From CAVVDT01 sp963747005 (lineage in GTDB: Bacteria; Pseudomonadota; Alphaproteobacteria; Rhizobiales; Aestuariivirgaceae): a stretch of DNA of 64,000 nucleotides. The stretch is from positions 104,113 to 168,112 of the forward strand of contig CAVVDT010000009.1 of NCBI GenBank assembly GCA_963747005.1, given 5' to 3'. Made by a program: the position numbers and the translations under genes. The notes beneath the pieces are model-generated. The model did no database searches. It saw nothing but the letters and a program-made list of their open reading frames with translations, and was not told where the DNA came from. Below are positions 46,599 to 55,606 of this stretch, in pieces. Every line of letters starts with the position of its first letter. Position 1 is the first letter of the stretch.

Positions 46599-46616
46599 TG
46601 CCGCGGTGCTGTGCGC

Positions 46617-47498
46617 TCAGGGCGCGTTGTAGTGAATGTCGCCGATGGCGCTGACGTCGTAGCCACCCAACTCCAGCGCATGGTCGCGAAACCGCGCGGT
46701 GCGGGCAAAGGCCCAGAGCCTCTGCAAGGGCGGGTTGAAATAATCGCGCCGGCATAAGGCGAGATCGAAACGTTCGCTGGCCAGTGGCACGAAGTCGAGG
46801 CGGTACTGGCGCGCCACGGCCTCGATGGCCAGCCCGGCATCGGCTGAGCCCGCCGCGACGGCCTGCGCCACATCGCTTTCGTTCAGCGCCGGCTTGGGCA
46901 TGAAGCGGACCGCATCGGCAAGGCCGGGGGTGCCGGCGAGGAGCCGCTGCAACAGCCCATGGCTGCCGGCACCCGGCTGGCGGCCGATGAGGGTGCGCCC
47001 GGCGAGGTCCGAAAGCTGCACGATGCGCTGCGGATTGCCCGCCGGCACGATGAGGCCCTGGCTGCGCTTCGCCCATTCGACCAGCACCACGGGCTCAAGC
47101 GGCAGCGCCGCCGCCACAGCCTGCGGGTTGGCCGAGCCGCCGGCTGCGTCCGCCAGATGCAGGCCGGCCGCCACGGCCTTGGCCGCCGCCAGGCGCTCAA
47201 GTCCGTCGCCCGAGCCGTTGAAGAAGGTGGCAAGTCCCGTGTCCGCCTCGCGCAAGGACCACTCGAGCAGCGGATCGTGGCTTCCCGCCACCACCGCCGG
47301 GCGTGCCACGGGGCCTTTCAGTTCGCTCCCCAGAGTGGTGTGGCCTTCCAGCCAGGCGATCAGTTCAGCGCGCGGGAACAGCAGCTTGCCGGTGGCGCGG
47401 GTAACGGGGAGGCGTCCCTCCGCTACCATGTCGTAAAGCTTCCTCTCCTTGATGCGCAGGAGTTCGGCCAGTTCCTTGGCGGTCAGATAATCGTGCAT
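46617..47498 (-). CDS. HTH (excisionase-type) regulator with periplasmic-binding-like domain
   Basis: A 293-residue protein. Residues 1-55 are an excisionase/MerR-type winged HTH (LTAKELAELLRIKERKLYDMVAEGRLPV). The rest (about 70-285) is a PBP-like domain of the kind in molybdate-responsive regulators (LAGRTLIGRQPGAGSHGLLQ). Converging with the tup operon, it is a plausible tungstate/molybdate sensor controlling tupBCA. That link is inference. EamA starts on the same strand just upstream. Confidence 0.8.
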   Translation of the reverse strand: MHDYLTAKELAELLRIKERKLYDMVAEGRLPVTRATGKLLFPRAELIAWLEGHTTLGSELKGPVARPAVVAGSHDPLLEWSLREADTGLATFFNGSGDGLERLAAAKAVAAGLHLADAAGGSANPQAVAAALPLEPVVLVEWAKRSQGLIVPAGNPQRIVQLSDLAGRTLIGRQPGAGSHGLLQRLLAGTPGLADAVRFMPKPALNESDVAQAVAAGSADAGLAIEAVARQYRLDFVPLASERFDLALCRRDYFNPPLQRLWAFARTARFRDHALELGGYDVSAIGDIHYNAP

Positions 47499-47504
47499 CG
47501 CTGC

Positions 47505-48389
47505 CTAGCGCCTCCGGGTGACGATGGTGTAGCCGATGAGGGCGGCGATGACGATGCTGCCGCCGGCAAGGGCGGCAACGCCCGGCGTCTCGCCGATCAC
47601 CAGCCACACCCAGAAGGGCCCGAGGATCGGCTCCAGTGTCGAGATGAGGGCCACATCGGCGGCCGGCGCCAGGCGCGCCCCGGTGACGAAGATGGCGAGC
47701 CCGAGCCCCAGTTGCGCCGCGCCGAAGACGATCAGCAGGGCGAATTGCATCGGCGCCGGGCTGAGAGGGGCCGCCAGCGGCAGGACGACGAGGGCGGCAA
47801 GGCCGGTGCCGGTGAAGACCGCCGGCGTCATGCGGATGTCGGGGTGCCGACGCATGGTGACGATGGCGACGCCGTAGCCCAGCGCGATCAGCATGGCCAC
47901 CAGATCGCCCTTCAGCGTGCCGTGCCCCCAGGCCCCCGAAACCATGACCGCCACCCCCGCCATGCAGGCGAAGATGGCGACGAAGGCGGAAAAACCCGGC
48001 CGTTCGCCGAGCATGCCCCAGGCCAGCAAGGCCGCCACCAGCGGGGCGCTCGACATGATGATCAGCGCATCGGCGACCGAGGTGAGGTTGAGGGCGACGA
48101 TGAGGGCGATCGAGGCGGTGGCAAAGCACAGGGCCACGATGAAACCGGGCAGCCCCATGCGGCGAAAGAGATCGGCGGTGCCGCGCCCGTCGCGCGCCAG
48201 CATGAAGCAGCCGAGGAAGACGGCTGCAAACACCGAGCGCCAGAACACCACCGTCCACGAATCGAGGCTGCCCAGCACCCTGACGATCAGTCCGCCGGTC
48301 GACCACATCACCGCCGACAGCGTGATCAGCAGCAGGCCGTTGCGGCGCGCCGTGCCGACCGGGTCGAGAGGCTGGACCGCCGCTGTCAA
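47505..48389 (-). CDS. DMT/EamA family exporter
   Basis: A 294-residue membrane protein with about ten helices in two EamA repeats (the first contains LSAVMWSTGGLIVRVLG, the second IVFGAAQLGLGLAIFVTGA and EPILGPFWVWLVIGE). It belongs to the drug/metabolite transporter superfamily; its substrate is unknown. Its start overlaps the stop of the carboxymuconolactone-decarboxylase-like gene by four bases, so the two are probably co-expressed. Confidence 0.9.
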   Translation of the reverse strand: MTAAVQPLDPVGTARRNGLLLITLSAVMWSTGGLIVRVLGSLDSWTVVFWRSVFAAVFLGCFMLARDGRGTADLFRRMGLPGFIVALCFATASIALIVALNLTSVADALIIMSSAPLVAALLAWGMLGERPGFSAFVAIFACMAGVAVMVSGAWGHGTLKGDLVAMLIALGYGVAIVTMRRHPDIRMTPAVFTGTGLAALVVLPLAAPLSPAPMQFALLIVFGAAQLGLGLAIFVTGARLAPAADVALISTLEPILGPFWVWLVIGETPGVAALAGGSIVIAALIGYTIVTRRR

Positions 48390-48766
48390 AGCCGCCCGTC
48401 CTCCTTCAGCACCTGATGCGCCGCCTTGAAGGCCGAAAGCCCTGCCGGGATGCCGGCATAGACCGAGACCTGCAACAGCACTTCCTTGATCTCCTCGACG
48501 CTGAGGCCGTTGTTGAGGGCGCCGCGCACATGCAGTTTCAGTTCGTCGGTCTTGCCGAGCGCGGCCAGCATGGCGAGGTTGATCATGCTGCGATCACGTC
48601 GCGCCAGCCCCTCGCGCCCCCACACATTGCCCCAGCAAAAGCTGGTGACATGCGCCTGAAACGCCATCATGAAGTCATCGGCCGCGGCCAGTGACTTTTC
48701 CACATAGGCAGCGCCGAGCACCTCCTTGCGGATCTCCAGACCCTTGTCGAACAGATCGTTGCCCAT
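48386..48766 (-). CDS. Carboxymuconolactone decarboxylase family protein
   Basis: A 126-residue protein of the CMD family, closest in my memory to PcaC of the protocatechuate branch (GLEIRKEVLGAAYVEKSL; RDRSMINLAMLAALGKTDELKLHVRGALNNGLSVEEI). The HVRGALNNG block holds the active-site His. No other pca genes are adjacent, so a role in protocatechuate breakdown is not supported by context. ATG 48766 follows a GGGGGG-rich site. Confidence 0.85.
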   Translation of the reverse strand: MGNDLFDKGLEIRKEVLGAAYVEKSLAAADDFMMAFQAHVTSFCWGNVWGREGLARRDRSMINLAMLAALGKTDELKLHVRGALNNGLSVEEIKEVLLQVSVYAGIPAGLSAFKAAHQVLKEDGRL

Positions 48767-48864
48767 GGCTTGCCCCCCTTCAATCCGGTTCCGATGCGAA
48801 CCGCACGCTAACGCGGGCCGCAAGGGCGGGGAAGGGGGAGGCACAGATTCCACACCACCGTCTT

Positions 48865-48952
48865 GCCGGTACCTGATACCGGCATCCATTCCACCGGGGC
48901 TGCGACTTGCCTGCGAGGCCGGCGGAATGGGCCCCGGGGTCAAGCCCCGGGG
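48865..48952. repeat. Intergenic palindromic sequences
   Basis: GCCGGTA (48865-48871) pairs with TACCGGC (48877-48883). A pair of CCCCGGGG units at 48932-48939 and 48945-48952 is separated by TCAAG. The second type is common between genes in alphaproteobacteria. The gap 48767-49033 holds nothing else I can support. Confidence 0.6.
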
Positions 48953-49033
48953 TGACGGAAAGCGATGAAAACGTCGGAAAGAGTGGAATGGATGGCCGAT
49001 TATTCGTCCGGCCGTGACGGAGTTGGCGGAACC

Positions 49034-50200
49034 TCAGCCCTGCAGGGTTTCTTCCACCAGCCGTGCCCAGTAGCTGGCGCCGATGGGGAGGATCTGGTCG
49101 TTGAAATCGTAGTGGGGGCTGTGCAGGTTGGCCTGATCCTCACCCGCTCCCAGCCAGATATAGCTGCCCGCCTTCTTCTGCAGCATGAAGGCGAAGTCTT
49201 CCGAGCCCATCACCGGGCCCACCTCGTCGTGCACATTCGCCGCGCCAACCACCCCGGCGGCGATGCGGGCGGCATGGCGGGTTTCGGCCTCGGCGTTGAC
49301 GGTCGTCGGGTAGCGCCGCTCATAGCGCACCTCGACGCTGGCCCCGTGGGCCGCGGCCACGCCCTTGGCGATGCGCTTGATATGGGCCTCGGTGAGGTCC
49401 TGGACCTCGGGCTTGAAGGAGCGCGCGGTGCCGCTCAGGACCACTTCGGCCGGGATGACGTTGCCGGTATCGCCGCCGTGGATCTGGGTAACCGAAACCA
49501 CCACCGCCTCGATGGGATCGACATTGCGGGCGGCGATGGTCTGCAGGTTGGTGACGATGTGGGCGCCGACCAGCACCGGATCGATGCCCTGGTGCGGCAT
49601 GGCCCCATGGGCACCGCGGCCCGTAACCCTGATTTCGAAGCTGTCGGCCGAGGCCATCATCGGACCCGCCCGCACCCCCACTTCGCCCACCGGCATGCCC
49701 GGCCAGTTGTGCATGCCGTAGACGCCCTGCATGGGAAAGCGCTCGAACAGGCCCTCATCCACCATCACCTGGGCGCCGCACTCGTTTTCCTCCGCCGGCT
49801 GGAAGATGACGTAGGCGGTGCCGGCGAAATCGCGGGTCTCGGCCAGGTATTTCGCCGCCCCCAGCAACATGGTGGTGTGGCCGTCATGGCCGCAGGCGTG
49901 CATCTTGCCGGGGTTTTTCGAGGCATAGGCCTTGTTGGTCTGTTCGTGGATGTTGAGCGCATCCATGTCGGCCCTGAGGCCGATGGCGCCGTCGCCCGCC
50001 TTGTTGCCCTTGATGATCCCCACCACGCCGGTACCGCGCGCCAGCCCCGACACCACTTCGATGCCGAAGCTCTCAAGCTTGTCGGCGACGAATTGGGACG
50101 TGCGCCTTTCCTCGAACGCGGTTTCGGGATGGGTGTGGATGTCGCGCCGCCAGGCCGTCATCTCGTCATGCATGGCAGTGATTTTTTCGTGAACACCCAT
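49034..50200 (-). CDS. M20 family amidohydrolase (hippurate hydrolase-like), copy 2
   Basis: A 388-residue zinc-dependent amidohydrolase with the same blocks as the copy at 34557-35720: GLRADMDALNI, HACGHDGHTTML, FQPAEENECG, RGAHGAMPHQG and MGSEDFAFML. The two are paralogues with clear sequence divergence. It likely deacylates an N-acyl amino acid or related amide. A GMC oxidoreductase gene is upstream on the same strand. Confidence 0.92.
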   Translation of the reverse strand: MGVHEKITAMHDEMTAWRRDIHTHPETAFEERRTSQFVADKLESFGIEVVSGLARGTGVVGIIKGNKAGDGAIGLRADMDALNIHEQTNKAYASKNPGKMHACGHDGHTTMLLGAAKYLAETRDFAGTAYVIFQPAEENECGAQVMVDEGLFERFPMQGVYGMHNWPGMPVGEVGVRAGPMMASADSFEIRVTGRGAHGAMPHQGIDPVLVGAHIVTNLQTIAARNVDPIEAVVVSVTQIHGGDTGNVIPAEVVLSGTARSFKPEVQDLTEAHIKRIAKGVAAAHGASVEVRYERRYPTTVNAEAETRHAARIAAGVVGAANVHDEVGPVMGSEDFAFMLQKKAGSYIWLGAGEDQANLHSPHYDFNDQILPIGASYWARLVEETLQG

Positions 50201-50310
50201 CGGTTTGGCTCTCCTGGTCGATTCGCAATGTCAGGTCGTGTCGTGTATATGCCGGCATGTGGAAATTTTGAGTATAGACGGATTTGCCATCGGCATAAAC
50301 GCCGGCGCCG

Positions 50311-51927
50311 TCATGGCGCGGCGTCCTCAAGGATGAAACCGGCGCCGCGCTCGCCCACCATCATGGCAGGTGCATTGATGTTGCCTGAGGTGAGGGTGGG
50401 AAAGATCGAGGCATCAACGATGCGCAAGGCCTCCAGACCGTGCACCTTGAGGCGATGGTCGACCACCGCCCGCCGCGGATCCGGACCCATGCGGCAGGTG
50501 CCGCAAGGGTGATAGATGGAATAGCCGCGTGCCCGGATGTCGGCGATGAGGTCGTCATCGCTCGCCGTCGCCGGTCCGGGCTTCAGTTCCGCCGCGATGG
50601 CCGGCGCCAGCGCCGCCGATGCCGCGAGCCGGCGCAAGAGGCGCGCGCCTTCCAGCAGTTCGTCCACGTCGAGCCGGTTGGCGAGGAAATTGGGCTGGAT
50701 CAGCGGTGCGGCCAGCGGGTCGGCCGAGGCGATCTCCACATGGCCGCGACTGACCGGCCGGCAGTTGGAGACCGACATGACGAAACCATCGAAAGGATCG
50801 GGGCTGACCACGCGTGGCCGATGCGGGGCTTCGCGGCTGAAGCTGTAGGGCGAGAAATAGAGCTGCAGGTTGGGTTGATCGAGGCCTTCGCGCGAGCGCA
50901 CGAAGCCGCCGGCATGCGAGGTGCTCATGGCGAGCGGCCCCTGATGGGTGAGGAGGTAGCGCACGCCCGCCGCGATCCGGCGCGGCCACGAATTGAGCGC
51001 CCTATTGAGGGTGGCGACGCGGGCCTTGTAGACATGATCGTAGCAGACATGGTCCTGCAGGTTCTGCCCCACCGCCGGGACTTCGTGCACCACCTCGATG
51101 CCGTGCCGCTTCAGGAGGTCCGCCGGCCCCACGCCGGACAGGTGCAGGAGTTGCGGCGAGTTGATGCTGCCGGCCGCCAGGATCACCTCGCGCCCCGCCT
51201 CGGCCACGAAGCCGCGCGCGCCCTTGCGGTATTCCACGGCCGTGGCGCGCCTGCCCGAAAAGCGGATGCGGGTGGCAAGGGCGCCAGTCTCCAGTTTCAG
51301 GTTGCGCCGCTTCAGCGCCGGCCACAGCCAGGCCCGCGCCGACGACTGGCGCTTGCCCTGGCGGATGGTGAATTGCAGATAGCCCGCCCCCTCGATGCTG
51401 GAACCGTTGAGATCGGTGCTGAATTGGAGCCCGGCCTCCTCGGCAGCAGCGAACCAACTGGTCGCCAGGGGATGGGCGATCTCGGCGCAGTCCATGACCC
51501 CCAGGGGTCCGCCCGCCCCGTGCACCGAACTGGGGCCGTGCACATGTTCTTCCATCGCCCGGTAGGCATCGAGCACTTCCACCCAGCCCCAGCCGGGGTT
51601 GCCCATTTCCCTCCAGCCCTCGAAGTCGGCCGGGTTGCCGCGCGCATAGACCATGGCGTTGATGGACCCAGATCCGCCCACCACCTTGCCGCGCGGCACG
51701 TAGACGCTGCGCCCGCCGAGGCCCTCGACGGGTTGCGAATCGTACATCCAGTTGACGCGCCTGTCGTAGAAGGCCATGCCGTAGCCGAGCGGCATCTGGA
51801 GGAAGAACCTGCGGTCGCTGCCGCCGGCTTCCAGCAACAGCACGCTATGGCGCCCGTTCTCGCTGAGGCGGGCTGCAACGACGCTGCCGGCCGAGCCGCT
51901 TCCGACAATTATATAGTCGTATTTCAT
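50311..51927 (-). CDS. GMC family oxidoreductase (choline dehydrogenase-like)
   Basis: A 538-residue flavoprotein. The FAD motif is YIIVGSGSAGSVVAARLSE, the GMC signatures are GKVVGGSGSINAMVYARG and AAGSINSPQLLHLSGVG, and the C-terminal H-x-C-G-T-C (YHPCGTCRMG) and NINAPAMMVGE are intact. Choline dehydrogenase and alcohol dehydrogenases belong here; the alcohol used is not fixed. ATG 51927 has a GAGGGGG site. It is divergent from an enolase-superfamily gene. Confidence 0.93.
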   Translation of the reverse strand: MKYDYIIVGSGSAGSVVAARLSENGRHSVLLLEAGGSDRRFFLQMPLGYGMAFYDRRVNWMYDSQPVEGLGGRSVYVPRGKVVGGSGSINAMVYARGNPADFEGWREMGNPGWGWVEVLDAYRAMEEHVHGPSSVHGAGGPLGVMDCAEIAHPLATSWFAAAEEAGLQFSTDLNGSSIEGAGYLQFTIRQGKRQSSARAWLWPALKRRNLKLETGALATRIRFSGRRATAVEYRKGARGFVAEAGREVILAAGSINSPQLLHLSGVGPADLLKRHGIEVVHEVPAVGQNLQDHVCYDHVYKARVATLNRALNSWPRRIAAGVRYLLTHQGPLAMSTSHAGGFVRSREGLDQPNLQLYFSPYSFSREAPHRPRVVSPDPFDGFVMSVSNCRPVSRGHVEIASADPLAAPLIQPNFLANRLDVDELLEGARLLRRLAASAALAPAIAAELKPGPATASDDDLIADIRARGYSIYHPCGTCRMGPDPRRAVVDHRLKVHGLEALRIVDASIFPTLTSGNINAPAMMVGERGAGFILEDAAP

Positions 51928-52022
51928 GGCCCCCTCGTTGCGCCGTGTGGCACAGTGCCCATGCCGCAAGAACGTGCCGGGATTGGGGCGGCATTTCACC
52001 TGAGACAGGCGGATTCGTCCAT

Positions 52023-53222
52023 ATGAAGATCACCGGGCTCGAAACCTTCATCGTCGGCAACCCGCCGCCGCGCTTCGGCGGGCGCTATTTCATCTTCGTC
52101 AAGCTCACCGCCTCGGACGGCGTGACCGGCATCGGCGAGGTCTATGGCGCCAGCTTCATGCCGCAGACCATGAAGGCGATGGTGGCCGACGTGTTCGAGC
52201 ATCACGTGCTCGGCATGGACCCGTTCCGCATCGAGATGCTGTGGCGCAACGTCTATGGCCGCGGCTATTCCGGTCGTCCCGACCCTTCGCTCATGGCCGT
52301 CCTTTCCGGCCTCGAAATGGCCTTGTGGGACATCAATGGCAAGGCGGTGGGCAAGCCGGTCTATGAACTGTTGGGCGGCAAGGTGCACGAGCGCTTGCGC
52401 AGCTACACCTATCTTTATCCGAGTTCGGGCGATGTCTATGCCGACCCGGCCGTCTATTCCGACCCGGACGTAGCGGCGGAGACAGCGGCGGACTATGTGG
52501 CACAGGGCTTTACGGCGATAAAATTCGATCCCGCCGGCCCCTTTTCCACCTTCGATCCGCGCATGCCGGGCCTCGAAGCGCTGGAGCGTTCCGAACTGTT
52601 TTGCAAGCGCTTGCGCGAGGCGGTAGGCGCCAAGGCCGACCTTCTCTTCGGCACCCACGGCCAGTTCACGTCCTCCGCCGCCATTCGCCTGGCGCGGCGG
52701 CTCGAGCCCTATGACCCCTTGTGGTTCGAGGAGCCGACGCCGCCAGAGATGCCGGAGGAAATGGCCATCGTCGCCCGCCAGACCACCATCCCCATTGCCA
52801 CCGGCGAGCGCCTCACCACCAAGTACGAGTTCGCCCGCGTGCTGGAAACGGGCGCGGCGCGCATCCTGCAACCGGCGCTCGGCCGGGTAGGGGGTCTGCT
52901 GGAAGCAAAGAAGATCGCCGCCATCGCCGAGGCCCATTATGCCCAGATGGCGCCGCATCTTTATTGCGGGCCGGTGGAGGGGGCTGCGAATGTGCAGCTC
53001 GCCGCCTGCACCCCCAACTTCCTCATCCTCGAAAGCATCCAGCGCTGGACCGGCTTCCACGCCGAGATCCTGAAGAAGCCCATGCGCTGGGAGGATGGGC
53101 ATGTCATTCCGCCGAGCGAGCCGGGCCTCGGCATCGAGCTGAACGAGGAGGTGGCCCGCGCCCACCCCTATGACGGCAACGAACTGCACCTCGTGCCGGT
53201 CATGGGCCCCTGCTACGAATAG
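52023..53222 (+). CDS. Mandelate racemase/muconate lactonizing enzyme family protein
   Basis: A 399-residue member of the enolase superfamily. The capping domain is followed by the barrel with catalytic Lys in AIKFDPAG, metal ligands in LLFGTHGQ, FEEPTPPEM and TGERL. The THGQ rather than the usual D-N metal site and the HLYCGPVEGAAN block put it near sugar-acid dehydratases or cycloisomerases. Substrate not fixed. It is followed 24 bp later by a beta-hydroxyacid dehydrogenase. Confidence 0.88.
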   Translation: MKITGLETFIVGNPPPRFGGRYFIFVKLTASDGVTGIGEVYGASFMPQTMKAMVADVFEHHVLGMDPFRIEMLWRNVYGRGYSGRPDPSLMAVLSGLEMALWDINGKAVGKPVYELLGGKVHERLRSYTYLYPSSGDVYADPAVYSDPDVAAETAADYVAQGFTAIKFDPAGPFSTFDPRMPGLEALERSELFCKRLREAVGAKADLLFGTHGQFTSSAAIRLARRLEPYDPLWFEEPTPPEMPEEMAIVARQTTIPIATGERLTTKYEFARVLETGAARILQPALGRVGGLLEAKKIAAIAEAHYAQMAPHLYCGPVEGAANVQLAACTPNFLILESIQRWTGFHAEILKKPMRWEDGHVIPPSEPGLGIELNEEVARAHPYDGNELHLVPVMGPCYE

Positions 53223-53246
53223 TCCTCTCATCCATCAGGAAACTCC

Positions 53247-54155
53247 ATGCGCTACGGATATATCGGCCTCGGCCATCTCGGCGGCCATCTGGCCGAAAGC
53301 CTCCTCAAGGCGGGCTTCGATGTTACCGTCAACGACATCGACAAGACGCTCGCTGCGCGCCACCTGAAGCACGGCGCCAGATGGGCCGATAGCCCGAAGG
53401 CGCTGGCCGAAGGGGTGGATGCCGTCATCACCTGCCTGCCGTCGCCGAAGGTGACCGAAGCGGTGCTCACCGGTGACACGGGCGTGCTGGCCGGCCTCAA
53501 GGCGGGCGGCACCTGGATCGAGATGTCGACGCTGGGGCGCGACGAGATCATCCGCTTTGCCGCCATTGCCGCAAAGACCGGGGTGCGCACCCTCGAAAGC
53601 CCGGTGACCGGCGGCGTCCATCTCGCCGCCCACGGCAAGATCACCGTGCTGGTGGGCGGCGACGAGGCGGTGTTTGCCGAGCACCAGCCGGCGCTGCAGG
53701 CCATGGGCGAAAGAATCTTCCACATGGGGCCGCTGGGGAGCGCCTCGGTGATCAAGGTGATCACCAACATGCTGGCCTTCATCCACCTGGTGGCCTGCGG
53801 CGAGGCGTTGATGCTGGCCAAGAGGGGTGGCCTCGATCTCGCCCAGGCGTTCCACGCCATCGAGGCCAGTTCCGGCACCTCCTTCGTGCACGAGACCGAG
53901 GGCCAGCTCATCCTCAACGGTTCCTACGACATCGGCTTCACCAACGACCTCGCCCTGAAGGACCTTGGCTTTGCCATGCAGTTCGGCCGCGAATTCGGCG
54001 TACCGCTGGAACTGGCGGGCATGACCAACCAGATCTTCGTCAAGGCCAAGGAAGTCTATGGCGGCGGCGCCTGGTCGACCCAGGTGGTGAAGCTGCTGGA
54101 AGATGCGCTCAAGACCGACCTCAGGGCGCCGGGCTTTCCCGACAAGCTGACGTAG
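53247..54155 (+). CDS. NAD(P)-dependent beta-hydroxyacid dehydrogenase (3-hydroxyisobutyrate type)
   Basis: A 302-residue dehydrogenase. The Rossmann start is GYIGLGHLGGHLAESLL, followed by TCLPSP, SPVTGGVHLAAHGKI and the catalytic Lys in KVITNMLAF. Family members oxidise 3-hydroxyisobutyrate, tartronate semialdehyde-type or sugar-acid products. With the enolase-family gene before it, a role after dehydration of a sugar acid is reasonable inference. A palindrome follows directly. Confidence 0.92.
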   Translation: MRYGYIGLGHLGGHLAESLLKAGFDVTVNDIDKTLAARHLKHGARWADSPKALAEGVDAVITCLPSPKVTEAVLTGDTGVLAGLKAGGTWIEMSTLGRDEIIRFAAIAAKTGVRTLESPVTGGVHLAAHGKITVLVGGDEAVFAEHQPALQAMGERIFHMGPLGSASVIKVITNMLAFIHLVACGEALMLAKRGGLDLAQAFHAIEASSGTSFVHETEGQLILNGSYDIGFTNDLALKDLGFAMQFGREFGVPLELAGMTNQIFVKAKEVYGGGAWSTQVVKLLEDALKTDLRAPGFPDKLT

Positions 54156-54161
54156 GCAAAT

Positions 54162-54188
54162 CCCGGATTTCGCTTCGCTGCATCCGGG
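54162..54188. repeat. Stem-loop between the dehydrogenase and the IS110 copy
   Basis: CCCGGAT (54162-54168) and ATCCGGG (54182-54188) form a stem around a 13-nt loop. It is a short intergenic palindrome of a type common in such genomes and may also terminate the dehydrogenase transcript. IS110 elements often insert beside such palindromes. Confidence 0.65.
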
Positions 54189-54454
54189 CTTCTGTAACGG
54201 GCCCGTGTTGTCAATCCCTTTTTGCGTCATCCGCTCGCCGGGGACTTGCTTCTGTTCGGGGTCGGCTCTGAGGCCGCCGCCTGATGGGGTGCGTGGAGGA
54301 TCGGTCGGTCCGATCTACGGAAGCGTGATGGCATCTCTGGATGCCTCGACAGCCCGGATGGCGGCCTGACCTGATCCATCGTCCCGGCGAGGGGACTTCG
54401 CTTTCGGGAAGGCTGGTGTCGTGACCCGCCCGAAAACTGCTTGTATCCTCCTGT

Positions 54455-55483
54455 TCAGGCCGCCGCGGCGGCAGGATCGAACGGCTGCTCAGCGGCGAGC
54501 ATGCGATGCAGGATCACCGCCAGCTTGCGCGCCAGCGCCACCTTGGCCTTGCGCATGCCGGCGCGCCTGGCGATCCGCATCGCCCAGCTCTTGAGCGCCG
54601 TACACCCCTTGATCGGCTTGACCAGCATGATGTTGGCTGCCTCGTAGAGCACCGAACGCACCGCTGCATCCCCGATCTTGGAGATGCGGCCGCTGACATC
54701 GGTCTCTCCAGACTGGTACTTCCTTGGCGTCAGCCCGAAATGCGCCCCCGCCGCCTTCGAGGATTTGAACCGGGCCGGATCGTCGACGGCGCTGGCATAG
54801 GTGAGTGCCACGATCGGACCGACCGCCGGCGTCGTCATCAACAGTCGGGCCTTGCCATCCTGGCGCGCCAAGTCACGCACGCGCTTCTCGAAAGCGTTGA
54901 ACTCCCGCAGCAAAACCGCATGCACCGAAAGCAGGGCTTGGCCGATCGCCTCCAGGCTCGCGTGGTTGCTCACCAGTTCGCGCACCCGCCCAGGGAAACT
55001 CCGCCGCGTCGTCTTGCCGACCTTCAGCCCGAAACCGCGCAGGATCCCGCGCAGGCTGTTCTCGACATCCCGCAGCTTCGATTGGATCAGCTTGCGCGCG
55101 GTCAGCAGCGCGCGCGTCTCCTGCGCGCCAATCGACTTGCAGTGTACCGGCTTGAACCAACCCAGCCGCATCAACTGCGCGATCCCGCGCGCGTCATTGC
55201 GGTCGCTCTTCACCGGCATCGCCCGGAAAGCATCGCGCACGTGCCGCGTCTCCAGCAGTTCCACCGCAAGACCAGCCCCCTTCAGCGCACCGTAGAGCCA
55301 TTGCGACAGCGGCCCCGCTTCCAAGCCGATCCGCTCCAGCCTCAGCCCCAGTGAGCCAAACCACGCCTTCAGCGCATCCGGCTCGCTCGCCACCCTGGCT
55401 TCCCGCACGATCTTGCCACTCGCATCGACAACGCACACGCTCGAGCATTCCAATGAAACGTCAATTCCAGCATAATAGTCCAT
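54455..55483 (-). CDS. IS110 family transposase (DEDD recombinase)
   Basis: A 342-residue IS110 transposase. The N-terminal RuvC-like domain has YYAGIDVS (first Asp), GLEAGPLS (Glu) and VKSDRNDARGIAQLM (the Asp pair). The C-terminal domain has the nucleophile-region GLTPRKYQSGETD with the conserved Ser. The family uses RNA-guided, non-DDE recombination. It starts at ATG 55483, just after a large inverted repeat. It is full length with no frameshift, so probably active or recent. Confidence 0.95.
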   Translation of the reverse strand: MDYYAGIDVSLECSSVCVVDASGKIVREARVASEPDALKAWFGSLGLRLERIGLEAGPLSQWLYGALKGAGLAVELLETRHVRDAFRAMPVKSDRNDARGIAQLMRLGWFKPVHCKSIGAQETRALLTARKLIQSKLRDVENSLRGILRGFGLKVGKTTRRSFPGRVRELVSNHASLEAIGQALLSVHAVLLREFNAFEKRVRDLARQDGKARLLMTTPAVGPIVALTYASAVDDPARFKSSKAAGAHFGLTPRKYQSGETDVSGRISKIGDAAVRSVLYEAANIMLVKPIKGCTALKSWAMRIARRAGMRKAKVALARKLAVILHRMLAAEQPFDPAAAAA

Positions 55484-55557
55484 GGTCGTCCCTCGTTGAT
55501 GCTGGGAGCAGGCCACAAAGCCCGACTCCGTTAACACCATCAGTTTGAGGGACGACC
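55484..55557 (-). other. Inverted repeat hairpin upstream of the transposase
   Basis: GGTCGTCCCTC (55484-55494) and GAGGGACGACC (55547-55557) pair exactly around a 52-nt loop, immediately before the transposase start. It could be an IS end structure, part of a guide RNA, or a translational control hairpin. Confidence 0.7.
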
Positions 55558-55606
55558 GCCCTTCCGCGCTACCCGCCCGTTACCCCATCTACGCTGAGTG
55601 CCCTGG

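Larger units (their letters stand above)
54189..55557 (-). mobile_element. IS110-family insertion sequence (ends not resolved)
   Basis: The transposase gene (54455-55483) is flanked by about 265 bp of non-coding sequence on its 3' side and a structured region on its 5' side. IS110 elements have no strong terminal repeats or long target duplications, so the limits given are provisional. They run from the left palindrome to the end of the 5' inverted repeat. In this family the non-coding end encodes a guide (bridge) RNA. Confidence 0.6.
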
